Notes under the pieces: model-generated | Databases searched by the model: none | Told to the model about the DNA's origin: nothing | Seen by the model: only the letters and a program-made list of their open reading frames with translations | Program-made: the position numbers and the translations under genes | Source of the DNA: Cellulomonas sp. URHE0023 | Lineage (GTDB): Bacteria > Actinomycetota > Actinomycetes > Actinomycetales > Cellulomonadaceae | Assembly (NCBI RefSeq): GCF_000688475.1 | Contig: NZ_JIAN01000008.1 | Span: 124,001-188,000, forward strand | Length of the DNA stretch: 64,000 nt | Direction of reading: 5' to 3' | In this document: positions 36,932 to 44,825 of the stretch, piece by piece | Layout: each line of letters starts with the position of its first letter | Position numbering within the stretch: the stretch's first letter is position 1

Positions 36932-37435
36932 GTGACACGCACGCCCCTCGACGCGGTGACCGACCAGGACGTCGCGGTCCTGGCCGAGCAGCTGGGTCGC
37001 CCACCTCGCGGAGTGGTCGGGATCGCCGCCCGGTGCATCTGCGGTCGGCCCCTCGTCGTCCGCACGGCCCCGCGCCTGGACGACGGCACGCCGTTCCCGA
37101 CGACGTACTACCTGACGTCTCCGCCGGCGGTCGCCGCGGTGAGCACGCGCGAGGCCACGGGTCTCATGAAGGAGCTCACCGCTCGCCTCGCTGCCGACGA
37201 GGATCTCGCCGCGGCGTACCGGCGTGCGCACGAGGCGTACCTGGCGGACCGCGAGGACCTCGGGCACGTCGAGGAGATCGCCGGCATCTCCGCGGGTGGC
37301 ATGCCGACGCGCGTCAAGTGCCTGCACGTGCTGGTCGGCCACGCGCTCGCCGCGGGCCCAGGTGTCAACCCGATCGGCGACGAGGTCCTCGCCCTCATCC
37401 GCGACGAGTGGCGCCCGGACCGCTGCACCTGCTGA
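36932..37435 (+). CDS. DUF501 family protein
   Basis: The 167-aa protein matches DUF501, a family of unknown function conserved next to ftsB and ppx in actinobacteria. Typical segments are RGVVGIAARCICGRPLVV, the PTTYYLTSP stretch and GGMPTRVKCLHVLVGHALA, with a C-terminal DRCTC. Conserved cysteine and histidine residues hint at metal binding, but this is inference. GTG 36932 is 24 bases after ftsB, so they are probably co-transcribed. Confidence 0.9.
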   Translation: MTRTPLDAVTDQDVAVLAEQLGRPPRGVVGIAARCICGRPLVVRTAPRLDDGTPFPTTYYLTSPPAVAAVSTREATGLMKELTARLAADEDLAAAYRRAHEAYLADREDLGHVEEIAGISAGGMPTRVKCLHVLVGHALAAGPGVNPIGDEVLALIRDEWRPDRCTC

Positions 37436-37475
37436 CCCCACGCGGCGCCCACCCCGGGGATGCGAGGATGGGTCC

Positions 37476-38429
37476 GTGACGCGTGTGGCTGCCATCGACT
37501 GCGGGACCAACTCGATCCGGTTGCTGGTGGCGGACGTCGATCCGGTCGCCGGAACCCTGGTGGACCTGGACCGGCGGATGGAGGTCGTCCGGCTCGGTCA
37601 GGGCGTGGACCGCACCGGCCGGATCGCCCCGGAGGCCCTCGAGCGGACGCTCGACGCGGCCAGGCGCTACAACGACATCTGCACCGGGCTGGGCGTCGAG
37701 GCCGTGCGGTTCGTCGCGACGTCGGCGTCCCGTGATGCCGAGAACCGCGCGGACTTCGTCACCGGTGTGCGCGAGGCGCTCGGTGTGGAGCCCGAGGTCG
37801 TGGACGGGACCGAGGAGGCCGAGCTGTCCTTCCGGGGTGCCACGGGGGTGCTCGCCGGCAGCCACCCGGGACCGTTCCTCGTGGTCGACCTGGGCGGCGG
37901 CTCGACGGAGCTCGTCCTGGGCACGGACTCGGTCGAGGCGGCGTACTCGATGGACGTCGGGTGCGTCCGGCTGACCGAGCGGCACCTGCACACGGACCCC
38001 CCGACCAGCGCGGAGATCGCCCGGTCACGCTCCGACGTCGCGGCGGCCCTCGACACGGCGTCCGCGCACGTCCCGCTCGGCAAGGCGGTCACCCTGGTGG
38101 GCCTCGCCGGCACGGTGACCACGGTGACGGCTCATGCCCTGGGACTGGCCGCCTACGATTCGCAGGTCATCGACGGCTCGGTGCTGTCCGTCGAGGCCGT
38201 GCTGGCTGCCTGCGACGACCTGCTCTCCCGCAACCACGCGGACCGGGCTGCGCTCGGGTTCATGCACCCGGGGCGCGTCGACGTGATCGGCGCGGGCGCC
38301 CTGGTCTGGCGAGAGGTCGTGAGCAGGGTCCGCGACGAGGTGGCACGGGCCGGGGGAGCGTTGACCTCGGTGGTGACGTCGGAGCACGACATCCTCGACG
38401 GCATCGCGTGGAGCGTCGCGCAACGCTGA
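37476..38429 (+). CDS. ppx: Exopolyphosphatase / guanosine pentaphosphatase (Ppx/GppA)
   Basis: This 317-aa ASKHA-fold enzyme removes terminal phosphates from polyphosphate or pppGpp. Phosphate-1 motif VAAIDCGTNSIRLLVADV is at the N-terminus; phosphate-2 VVDLGGGSTELVLG is near 140; LVGLAGTVTTVTAHALG is near 205. Its length matches the short actinobacterial form without the C-terminal HD domain. The GTG at 37476 has no Shine-Dalgarno site; GAGGAT lies six bases upstream, suggesting a leaderless start. It follows DUF501 in the usual order. Confidence 0.92.
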   Translation: MTRVAAIDCGTNSIRLLVADVDPVAGTLVDLDRRMEVVRLGQGVDRTGRIAPEALERTLDAARRYNDICTGLGVEAVRFVATSASRDAENRADFVTGVREALGVEPEVVDGTEEAELSFRGATGVLAGSHPGPFLVVDLGGGSTELVLGTDSVEAAYSMDVGCVRLTERHLHTDPPTSAEIARSRSDVAAALDTASAHVPLGKAVTLVGLAGTVTTVTAHALGLAAYDSQVIDGSVLSVEAVLAACDDLLSRNHADRAALGFMHPGRVDVIGAGALVWREVVSRVRDEVARAGGALTSVVTSEHDILDGIAWSVAQR

Positions 38430-38522
38430 GCGCCAGGTCGCGGGCACCGAGCCGTCAAGGGCCGCGTCCGCGCGCCGCCGGCCGTCCACAAACGATCCGG
38501 CGGCTTTCGGTGGCGTGTCGTG

Positions 38523-38551
38523 GACGGTAGTGCGCAGTGTGTACTACCGTC
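38523..38551. promoter_or_regulatory. Inverted repeat, likely PadR operator
   Basis: GACGGTAGT (38523-38531) and ACTACCGTC (38543-38551) form a perfect 9-base dyad with an 11-base spacer, 87 bases before the padR ATG. PadR regulators bind such dyads and commonly repress their own operon. The downstream leader also folds: GCGGGAGC (38558-38565) with 38575-38582, and GCCGGCAC (38594-38601) with 38606-38613. Confidence 0.7.
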
Positions 38552-38637
38552 GCGTCTGCGGGAGCTCGGAGGGGGCTCCCGCACCACACGCTCGCCGGCA
38601 CCGTCGTGCCGGCGCGGGCGATACCCAGGGAGGTCGC

Positions 38638-38967
38638 ATGGACACCACCCAGCTGCTCAAAGGAGTGCTGGATCTGGCCGTGCTCGCCGTCGTCAGCGAC
38701 GAGGACGGGTACGGGTACGACGTCGTGCGGCGCCTCCGGTCGGCGGGCATCGAGGAGGTCGGGGACGCGTCGGTGTACGGGACGCTTCGCCGTCTCTACT
38801 CGTCCGGCGCACTGACCTCGTACGTCGTCCCGAGCGACGAGGGGCCGCACCGCAAGTACTACGGGATCAACGCCCAGGGGCGGGCGATGCTCGACGCGCA
38901 GAGCAAGGAGTGGCAGGAGTTCGCGGGCACGATGGGGCGCCTGCTCGGGACGGAGGCCGTGCGATGA
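38638..38967 (+). CDS. PadR family transcriptional regulator
   Basis: The 109-aa winged-helix protein starts at ATG 38638 after GGGAGGT. QLLKGVLDLAVLAVVSDEDG (start of helix 1) and GDASVYGTLRRLYSSG with PHRKYYGINAQGRAML (wing and C-terminal part) are diagnostic of PadR-s1 regulators. It overlaps the next gene by ATGA. PadR plus a downstream HAAS/DUF1700-type membrane protein is a recurrent pair in which the regulator controls the membrane gene. The strong dyad upstream is probably its operator. The inducer is unknown. Confidence 0.92.
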   Translation: MDTTQLLKGVLDLAVLAVVSDEDGYGYDVVRRLRSAGIEEVGDASVYGTLRRLYSSGALTSYVVPSDEGPHRKYYGINAQGRAMLDAQSKEWQEFAGTMGRLLGTEAVR

Positions 38968-40076
38968 GCATCACCACAGAGGTCTGGGACGTCGACGAGT
39001 ACGCGGCAGCGGTGCGTCGCGCGCTCGTCGGGCTCGGGCCGGAGCAGATCGAGGACCTGACGGACGACCTGGAGGCGGACCTCGCCGACGCGCTCGCGGA
39101 CGAGCGGCACAACGCGCACGGTCGCAGCCTGCTCGAGCAGTTCGGTCCGCCGCAGGAGTACGCGGCCGAGCTGCGGTCGGCGGCAGGGCTGGCGCCGGTG
39201 GTCGTCGAGCCGCGCCACCGCACGATGCGCGACTGGCTGGGGGCGCCCTTCGTGGCGATGAGAGCGGGCGGCGACAGGGCCCTCGCCACGCTGCGAGGAC
39301 AGTCCTTCTGGCCGCCCGTCGAGTCGTTCCTCGTCGCGCTGCGGCCGTTCTGGTGGATCGCTCGCGCGTGGACCGGGTACCAGGCGGCGATGTACTTCGC
39401 AGGCGCCACGACCCTGCGCTGGCTGCCACGCGGCGTCCTCATGTGGGTGCTGCTGGGGACCGCGGTCGTGCTCAGCGTCCAGTGGGGCCGTGGCGTGTGG
39501 TTCCGTTCGGGCGCCCTCGCCTGGATCGCCCGCGCAGCCAACGTGTTCGCCGTGGTCGCGCTCCTCCCCGTGGTCGTCAGCCTGCAGGGCCAGACCCAGA
39601 GCTGGGAGTCCGCCTACAACAGCTCGGGCTACGGGCCCGTGCAGACCGAGGTCGTCTACCAGGACACACCCATGGACGGCGTCGTCGTCGACGGGATGCA
39701 GGTGAGCAACCTGTTCGCCTACGACGCCGAGGGCAACCCGCTGACCGACGTCCAGATCTTCGACGACCGTGGCCGACCCGTGCGCACGACCTTCGACAAC
39801 GGCTCGGGCGAGTGGTTCTTCCCTGAGACCCAGGAGCCGTGGTCGTTCGTCAGCCGCGCCGACGAGGACGGCCGCCAGCGCTGGAACGTGTACCCGCTCA
39901 AGGGGGCGCCCACCTCGGAGTTCACGTTCGCCGACGACGGCACGCACGCGTTGACGGGCACCTCCGTACCGTCGATCCCGCCCCGGCCGTTCGCGAAGGC
40001 GCCGGCCCTCGACGCACCCGCCGACTCCTCCGTGGCTGCCGACTCGGTGGTGCCGACGACCGCTCCGACGCCCTGA
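38964..40076 (+). CDS. HAAS-domain membrane protein, PadR partner
   Basis: The 370-aa protein starts at ATG 38964, overlapping the PadR stop. Residues 1-75 form a helical HAAS/DUF1700-like domain (EEYAAAVRRAL-like and LEQFGPPQEYAAELR). Three or four membrane helices lie at about 120-215, followed by an extracytoplasmic region (about 216-370) with QVSNLFAYDAEGNPLTDVQI and a Pro/Ala tail. Such proteins are linked to envelope sensing in PadR operons; function is unproven. A hairpin terminator follows. Confidence 0.75.
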   Translation: MSITTEVWDVDEYAAAVRRALVGLGPEQIEDLTDDLEADLADALADERHNAHGRSLLEQFGPPQEYAAELRSAAGLAPVVVEPRHRTMRDWLGAPFVAMRAGGDRALATLRGQSFWPPVESFLVALRPFWWIARAWTGYQAAMYFAGATTLRWLPRGVLMWVLLGTAVVLSVQWGRGVWFRSGALAWIARAANVFAVVALLPVVVSLQGQTQSWESAYNSSGYGPVQTEVVYQDTPMDGVVVDGMQVSNLFAYDAEGNPLTDVQIFDDRGRPVRTTFDNGSGEWFFPETQEPWSFVSRADEDGRQRWNVYPLKGAPTSEFTFADDGTHALTGTSVPSIPPRPFAKAPALDAPADSSVAADSVVPTTAPTP

Positions 40077-40083
40077 GTCGCAC

Positions 40084-40112
40084 GACGGCGCACGGGCCCG
40101 ACGTGCGCCGTC
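40084..40112 (+). terminator. Hairpin terminator after the PadR operon
   Basis: GACGGCGCAC (40084-40093) pairs perfectly with GTGCGCCGTC (40103-40112); the loop is nine bases. It starts eight bases after the stop codon. Confidence 0.7.
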
Positions 40113-40182
40113 TCACACTCTCTGAGCGCCCACTGTGCGCATCGTCACCGGCTGAGGTAGGGCGTCGGACGGGCCACGCCGC

Positions 40183-40188
40183 TACCTT
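40183..40188 (+). promoter_or_regulatory. -10 TACCTT for ndh, likely leaderless
   Basis: TACCTT ends six bases before the ndh ATG, placing the expected start site at the A of the start codon. The AGGT immediately before ATG is too close for ribosome binding. Confidence 0.5.
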
Positions 40189-40194
40189 TGAGGT

Positions 40195-41691
40195 ATGCCT
40201 TCCTCATCCTCGGACCTCGCCAGCCCCCAGGCCGCCGCGGAGACGGCAGCCACGACGCAGGCCGCGCCCGCCAAGCCGCGCAAGGTGCCCCGCGTCGTCG
40301 TGCTCGGCGGCGGAACCGTGGGCCTCTACACCGCCCGCCGGTTGCACAAGCGCCTCGGCAAGCGCGAGGCGGCCATCGTCGTCGTCGACCCGCGTCCGTA
40401 CATGACGTACGCCCCCTTCCTGCCCGAGGCGGCAGCCGGGTCGATCGACGCGCGCTGGGTGGTCGCGCCGCACCGTCGCGCGCTCAAGGGCGTCGACGTG
40501 CTGCAGGGCAAGGTCAGCCAGATCAACCACGCGGAGCGCACGGTCGAGATCACGCCCGAGGAGGGCGAGGCGTACTGGATCACGTACGACCACCTCGTCG
40601 TCGGCCTCGGTGCTGTTGCCCGCACGCTGCCTATCCCGGGCCTGGCGGAGGTGGGCATCGGCTTCAAGAACGTCGAAGAGGCCATCGCGCTGCGCAACCA
40701 CGTGCTCAACCGCATCGACGTGGCCGCCAGCACCTGGGACCCGGACCTGCGCAAGCGCATGCTGACGTTCGTGTTCGTCGGCGGCGGGTTCGCCGGCGTC
40801 GAGGCGCTCGGTGAGGTCGAGGACATGGCGCGCGCCGCGGTGAAGTACTACAAGGCCATCGAGCAGGAGGAGCTGCGGTTCGTCCTGGTCGAGGGTTCAC
40901 CGCGCATCCTGCCCGAGGTCAGCGAGGAGCTGGGCGGGTACACGCTCGAGGTCCTGCGCAAGCGCGACATCGAGATCCACCTCTCGACGTTCCTGAGCAG
41001 CTGTGTCGACGGCCACGTCGTCCTGTCGAACAAGATGGAGTTCGACGCCGAGACGATCGTCTGGACCGCCGGCGTGAAGGCCAACCCGGTGCTGCGGAAC
41101 TCGGACCTGCCGCTGGACAAGATGGGCCGCCTCATCTGCAACGCGTACCTCCAGGTCGCGCAGGAGGACGGCACCGTCGTCGCGGACGCCTACGGCGCCG
41201 GTGACTGCGCCGCCGTCCCGGACCTGTACAACCCGGGCCAGTTCTGCCCGCCGAACGCCCAGCACGCGCTGCGTGAGGGGAACCACCTCGGCGACAACCT
41301 GGCGCGCGTCCTGCGTTCGGCGCCGCTGACCGAGTACAAGCACAAGAACGTCGGTGCCGTCGCCTCGCTGGGGATGTACAAGGGCGTCGCGCAGATGTTC
41401 GGGCGGATCAAGGTCAAGGGATTCTTCGCCTGGGTGCTGCACCGCACGTACCACGTCGCCGCGATGCCCACCTTCAACCGCAAGATCCGCATCGCTGCCG
41501 GCTGGACCGGGGCCCTGCTCCTGCGTCGCGAGGTCGTCGCGATGGGCAGCCTGCACGACCCGCGCGCCGAGTTCCGCGCCGCGTCCGTGCCGCCCAAGCC
41601 GCGCGCCGTCGACGTGGGCGAGGCGCTGCCGCCGCAGAAGGCCGAGCCCGGCTCGCCTGCCGAGAAGTCGACGAAGGCCGCCACGGCCTGA
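40195..41691 (+). CDS. ndh: Type II NADH dehydrogenase
   Basis: NDH-2 oxidises NADH and reduces quinone without pumping protons, bound to the inner membrane face. The 498-aa sequence has a 30-residue Ala-rich N-terminal extension, the FAD Rossmann motif VVVLGGGTVGLYTARRL (about 34-50), the NAD motif FVFVGGGFAGVEALGE and a late YGAGDCAAVPD FAD contact. An amphipathic segment near FFAWVLHRTYH and a charged Ala/Lys tail end the protein. The length suits actinobacterial Ndh (about 460-490). It appears monocistronic with a terminator downstream. Confidence 0.94.
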   Translation: MPSSSSDLASPQAAAETAATTQAAPAKPRKVPRVVVLGGGTVGLYTARRLHKRLGKREAAIVVVDPRPYMTYAPFLPEAAAGSIDARWVVAPHRRALKGVDVLQGKVSQINHAERTVEITPEEGEAYWITYDHLVVGLGAVARTLPIPGLAEVGIGFKNVEEAIALRNHVLNRIDVAASTWDPDLRKRMLTFVFVGGGFAGVEALGEVEDMARAAVKYYKAIEQEELRFVLVEGSPRILPEVSEELGGYTLEVLRKRDIEIHLSTFLSSCVDGHVVLSNKMEFDAETIVWTAGVKANPVLRNSDLPLDKMGRLICNAYLQVAQEDGTVVADAYGAGDCAAVPDLYNPGQFCPPNAQHALREGNHLGDNLARVLRSAPLTEYKHKNVGAVASLGMYKGVAQMFGRIKVKGFFAWVLHRTYHVAAMPTFNRKIRIAAGWTGALLLRREVVAMGSLHDPRAEFRAASVPPKPRAVDVGEALPPQKAEPGSPAEKSTKAATA

Positions 41692-41702
41692 GACGCCACG
41701 AA

Positions 41703-41734
41703 CGAGCCCCCGGTCCCTGTGGGCCGGGGGCTCG
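41703..41734 (+). terminator. Hairpin terminator after ndh
   Basis: CGAGCCCCCGG (41703-41713) pairs perfectly with CCGGGGGCTCG (41724-41734) around a ten-base loop, between ndh and the tRNA gene. Confidence 0.8.
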
Positions 41735-41762
41735 CTCGTTCCCTGGCAGGATTGCGGCGTCC

Positions 41763-41836
41763 GCCCCCGTAGCCCAACTGGCAGAGGCAGCCGGCTTAAA
41801 CCCGGCACAGTCCGGGTTCGAGTCCCGGTGGGGGCA
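41763..41836 (+). tRNA. tRNA-Leu (anticodon TAA), short variable loop
   Basis: A 74-nt cloverleaf can be drawn: acceptor GCCCCCG (41763-41769) with TGGGGGC (41829-41835), discriminator A at 41836, anticodon stem GCCGG/CCGGC around CTTAAAC (anticodon TAA, 41797-41799), and T arm CCGGG-TTCGAGT-CCCGG. No 3' CCA is encoded. The D arm (GCC...GGC with AACTGGCAGA) has the size and pattern of tRNA-Leu D arms, but the variable loop is only ACAGT (41807-41811), whereas bacterial leucine tRNAs normally carry a long variable arm. The anticodon reads UUA, a codon I did not notice in frame in this window. Confidence 0.9.
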
Positions 41837-41842
41837 CACTCG

Positions 41843-42706
41843 TCAGACGAGGCCTGCGGCTGCCTCGGACTGCTCGATGGTGGCGAGCCACTCGCGCTTG
41901 GTCGCACGCCAGCCCTCGTCGTCGGCACCCAGACGCCAGTAGCCGGAGACGGAGAGCTGGTCGCGCGCGACGCCGCGCTCGTTGCGCAGGTGCCGCCGCA
42001 GCTCTCGGACGGAACCGGCCTCACCGTGCACGAAGGCGCTCACGGGTTGCGGCAGCGGTGGGAGGGCGGCCACGGAGTCGATGAGACCGAGGCCGGGGAC
42101 GCCGAAACCCTGGTGCACCCAGTGCACGAGCACACCCGCCGGAGCGGCGAGCGGGATCTCGTCCTCGGGCCCGTGGACCTCGACGACGGCGTGCCCGACC
42201 GCGTCGGGAGCCAGCCGTTCGAGCGCGACGGCGATCGCAGGCAGGGCGCTCGCGTCCCCGGCGAACAGGTAGGACGCCGCGGTCGGGTCGGGCGACCAGG
42301 CCCCGCCCGGGCCGACGACGAGCACCTCGTCGCCGATCGTCGCGCACTCTGCCCAGGGGCCGGCGACGCCCTCGTCACCGTGCACCACGACGTCGACCGT
42401 GAGCTCGCCGTCAGCGAACGCCCGGACGGTGTACGAGCGCTGCCGGGGCTGAGCGTCGGGGGGGAGCGCGGCGCGGACCGCGTCGAGGTCGAGGCGCCCG
42501 TCAGGTCCCAGCGGACGCGGGGTGCCTGCAGGCAGGAACATGAGCTTGACGTAGGAGTCGGCGTGGGGCGACGGCTGGAACCCGGCCAGGCCGGGTCCGC
42601 CGACCACGAGCCGGACCATCGTCTCCGAGATCTTCTCCGTACGGACCACCTCGGCGACGAACGGTGCGGGGCGGGTCTTGGCCTTCTGGGCCGGAGAGTC
42701 GGTCAT
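41843..42706 (-). CDS. Siderophore-interacting flavoprotein (FAD/SIP family)
   Basis: This 287-aa reductase-like protein belongs to the ViuB/SIP family that releases iron from ferric siderophores in the cytosol. The N-terminal FAD-binding domain has the family motif R90-S-Y-T-V-R95. The C-terminal NAD(P)H-like domain (about 130-280) has YLFAGDASALPAIAVALE and the FVHGEAGSVRELRRHL stretch typical of SIP. ATG 42706 has AAGGA six bases upstream. No siderophore transporter is adjacent, so the substrate is open. The 3' end lies six bases from the tRNA. Confidence 0.9.
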   Translation of the reverse strand: MTDSPAQKAKTRPAPFVAEVVRTEKISETMVRLVVGGPGLAGFQPSPHADSYVKLMFLPAGTPRPLGPDGRLDLDAVRAALPPDAQPRQRSYTVRAFADGELTVDVVVHGDEGVAGPWAECATIGDEVLVVGPGGAWSPDPTAASYLFAGDASALPAIAVALERLAPDAVGHAVVEVHGPEDEIPLAAPAGVLVHWVHQGFGVPGLGLIDSVAALPPLPQPVSAFVHGEAGSVRELRRHLRNERGVARDQLSVSGYWRLGADDEGWRATKREWLATIEQSEAAAGLV

Positions 42707-42771
42707 CGGTGTCCTTCGTCGTGGTCCTTCGTCGGTCGAGCTCGCCCCACGCTAACCCGGGGAACGACGAA

Positions 42772-42797
42772 GGGGCGGTCCGCAGTCGGACCGCCCC
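42772..42797 (-). terminator. Hairpin terminator for the ABC operon
   Basis: GGGGCGGTCCG (42772-42782) and CGGACCGCCCC (42787-42797) form a perfect 11-bp stem with a four-base loop, 14 bases beyond the permease stop on the minus strand. Confidence 0.8.
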
Positions 42798-42811
42798 CCG
42801 TCGGACGTGCG

Positions 42812-43681
42812 TCAGGCGTCGCGCTTCTTGAGCAGGACAGACGCCGCGGTGAGGGTCAGGACGATCCACAGGAGCAGAACGCCGTAGCCCTGCCATGCCG
42901 AGAGGTCGGCGCCGATGGGCGAGCTGGCCGCGGCGTCGGCGAGCTGCGCGTCGGTCTGGGTGACCTGCTGCCCGGCGACGCCGGGCAGGAACGGGAACAT
43001 GTACGTGAGCGGCTTCCACGGGATCGCGGAGAACAGGATCGGCGCGACGAGCAGCAGGCCGAGCACGGTTGCCACCGCCGCGGCCGAGTGCCGCAGGAGC
43101 GCACCCAGCGCGAACGCGAACAGCGCGATCGTCGCGAGGTACAGCGCGGTGCCGCCGAGTGCTCGGAGCGTCTGCGCGTCCGACCAGTCGATGGAGAAGT
43201 CCTTGCTGTCGAAGAACAGGGCCTGCAGGACCGCCGAGACCGCCAGCGCGACGACGGCCGCGAACAGCACCGACACCATGAGCACGATGGCCTTGGACCA
43301 CAGCACCGGGAGGCGCTTGGGCACGGCCGTCAGGCTCGAGCGGATCATCCCGGTGGTGTACTCGCTGGTGATGGTCAGAGCGCCAAGGACCGCCAGGGCC
43401 AGCTGGGCGAGCGTGACGGCGACGGCGAAGGGACCGAGCGCGTCCGCGGCCTGCGAGGCGGGCGGACCACCCTCTGCCTCGGACGGCGCGTTGACGAACG
43501 CGAGGCTGATCAGGACGACCAGGCTGATCGTCGCGAACAGGAAGATCCCGAGCGTCCAGATGGTCGAGCGGACGGACCAGAACTTGATCCACTCGCTGCG
43601 CAGCAGGTGCGGGAACGACAGCTTGCCCTTGGGGGCGGCGACGGCCGGGGTGGTCGTCGGGGTGGCGACTGCGGTGCTCAT
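42812..43681 (-). CDS. ABC-2 type transporter permease
   Basis: The 289-aa protein has a cytoplasmic N-terminus with LRSEWIKFWSVRSTIWTL, typical of ABC-2 permeases, then six membrane helices, a long extracellular loop between the fifth and sixth (about 220-265) and a short KKRDA end. It pairs with the ATPase encoded directly upstream; the ATG at 43681 overlaps the ATPase stop. The substrate is unknown; related systems export peptides, lipids or drugs. Confidence 0.88.
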   Translation of the reverse strand: MSTAVATPTTTPAVAAPKGKLSFPHLLRSEWIKFWSVRSTIWTLGIFLFATISLVVLISLAFVNAPSEAEGGPPASQAADALGPFAVAVTLAQLALAVLGALTITSEYTTGMIRSSLTAVPKRLPVLWSKAIVLMVSVLFAAVVALAVSAVLQALFFDSKDFSIDWSDAQTLRALGGTALYLATIALFAFALGALLRHSAAAVATVLGLLLVAPILFSAIPWKPLTYMFPFLPGVAGQQVTQTDAQLADAAASSPIGADLSAWQGYGVLLLWIVLTLTAASVLLKKRDA

Positions 43682-44616
43682 CGGGAACCCTCCTGCGTGA
43701 GCTCGGCGGGGACCTCGGACGAGTGGTACTCGACCGAGTCCTGCGTCAGGGACATGTAGGCCTCCTCGAGCGAGCCGGAGACCGGCGTCAGCTCGTGCAG
43801 GACCACGCGGTTGCTGGCGGCCAGCTCGCCGACCTGGATGGACGTGGCGCCGCTGACCACGAGGACACCCGGCTCATCGGACGTCACGCTCACGCCCGGG
43901 CCTTGCAGGAGGGCCGCGAGGTCGGTCGCCTGCGGCGACACCACCCGGACGGTCTCCTCGGTGGCCTGGGCGATCACCGTCGCCGTCGGACCGTCGGCGA
44001 TGATCTTGCCGCGGCCGATGACGAGCAGGTGGTCGGCCGTGACGGCCATCTCGCTCATCAGGTGGGAGGACAGGAACACGGTCCTGCCCTCGGATGCGAG
44101 GTAGCGCACCAGGTTGCGTACCCACAGCACACCCTCCGGGTCGAGCCCGTTGACCGGCTCGTCGAGGATCAGAGTGCGAGGGTCGCCGACCAGGGCCGCC
44201 GCGATGCCGAGCCGCTGCCCCATGCCGAGGGAGAAGCCCCCGACGCGGCGCTTGGCGACGGCGTCGAGGCCGGTCATCTCGATGACCTCGTTGACGCGCT
44301 TGTCACCGATGCCGTGCGTCGCCGCGATCGCGCGCAGGTGGTTCCGCGCGCTGCGCCCGGTGTGGACCGCCTTGGCCTCCAGGAGCGCTCCCACCTCCGT
44401 GAGCGGTGAGTGGTGCTGCGCGTACGGCTTGCCGTTCACGACCACGGAGCCACCCGAAGGGCGGTCCAGACCCATGATCATGCGCATCGTGGTGGACTTG
44501 CCGGCGCCGTTCGGGCCCAGGAACCCGGTCACCCGGCCTGGCTGCACGGTGAACGTGATGCCGTCGACGGCGGTCTTCGGCCCATACCTCTTGGTCAGAC
44601 CTTGTGCCTCGATCAT
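43678..44616 (-). CDS. ABC transporter ATP-binding protein
   Basis: The 312-aa ATPase energises the ABC-2 permease. Walker A GPNGAGKST (K40), signature FSLGMGQRLGIAAAL, Walker B TLILDEPVNGLDPEG and the switch His in FLSSHLMSEM are present, with an 80-residue C-terminal domain as in the CcmA/bacitracin-export type. The start is ATG 44616 with GAGGA eight bases before it. It is the first gene of the two-gene operon and is divergent from the Bax inhibitor-1 gene. Confidence 0.92.
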   Translation of the reverse strand: MIEAQGLTKRYGPKTAVDGITFTVQPGRVTGFLGPNGAGKSTTMRMIMGLDRPSGGSVVVNGKPYAQHHSPLTEVGALLEAKAVHTGRSARNHLRAIAATHGIGDKRVNEVIEMTGLDAVAKRRVGGFSLGMGQRLGIAAALVGDPRTLILDEPVNGLDPEGVLWVRNLVRYLASEGRTVFLSSHLMSEMAVTADHLLVIGRGKIIADGPTATVIAQATEETVRVVSPQATDLAALLQGPGVSVTSDEPGVLVVSGATSIQVGELAASNRVVLHELTPVSGSLEEAYMSLTQDSVEYHSSEVPAELTQEGSR

Positions 44617-44776
44617 TTCCAGATCCTCAAATCGTCGGGAAGCAGGTGTCGAACTGCCGAGACCGACCCTAGGTGCGGGCGGCGACAGCGTGCATCGGCC
44701 CATGGGAGGAGGGCGACACTCCGTTCGGAGGATGCGATGCGTCGCGTGGAACGATCCCGTACCCCGGACCGTTCGC

Positions 44777-44782
44777 TACGGT
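44777..44782 (+). promoter_or_regulatory. -10-like TACGGT for the Bax inhibitor-1 gene
   Basis: TACGGT in GTTCGCTACGGTGACAG lies 43 bases before the ATG at 44826. It sits in the 209-base gap to the divergent ABC operon. No clear -35 is seen. Confidence 0.3.
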
Positions 44783-44825
44783 GACAGACTTGTACAAACG
44801 CGCCCGATCCGTCCAGGAGGACGCC

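Noticed and set aside
41843-44616. Siderophore-interacting protein plus ABC genes as one iron uptake operon
   Set aside because: A strong terminator (42772-42797) separates them, and the ABC-2 permease type is an exporter, not a siderophore importer.
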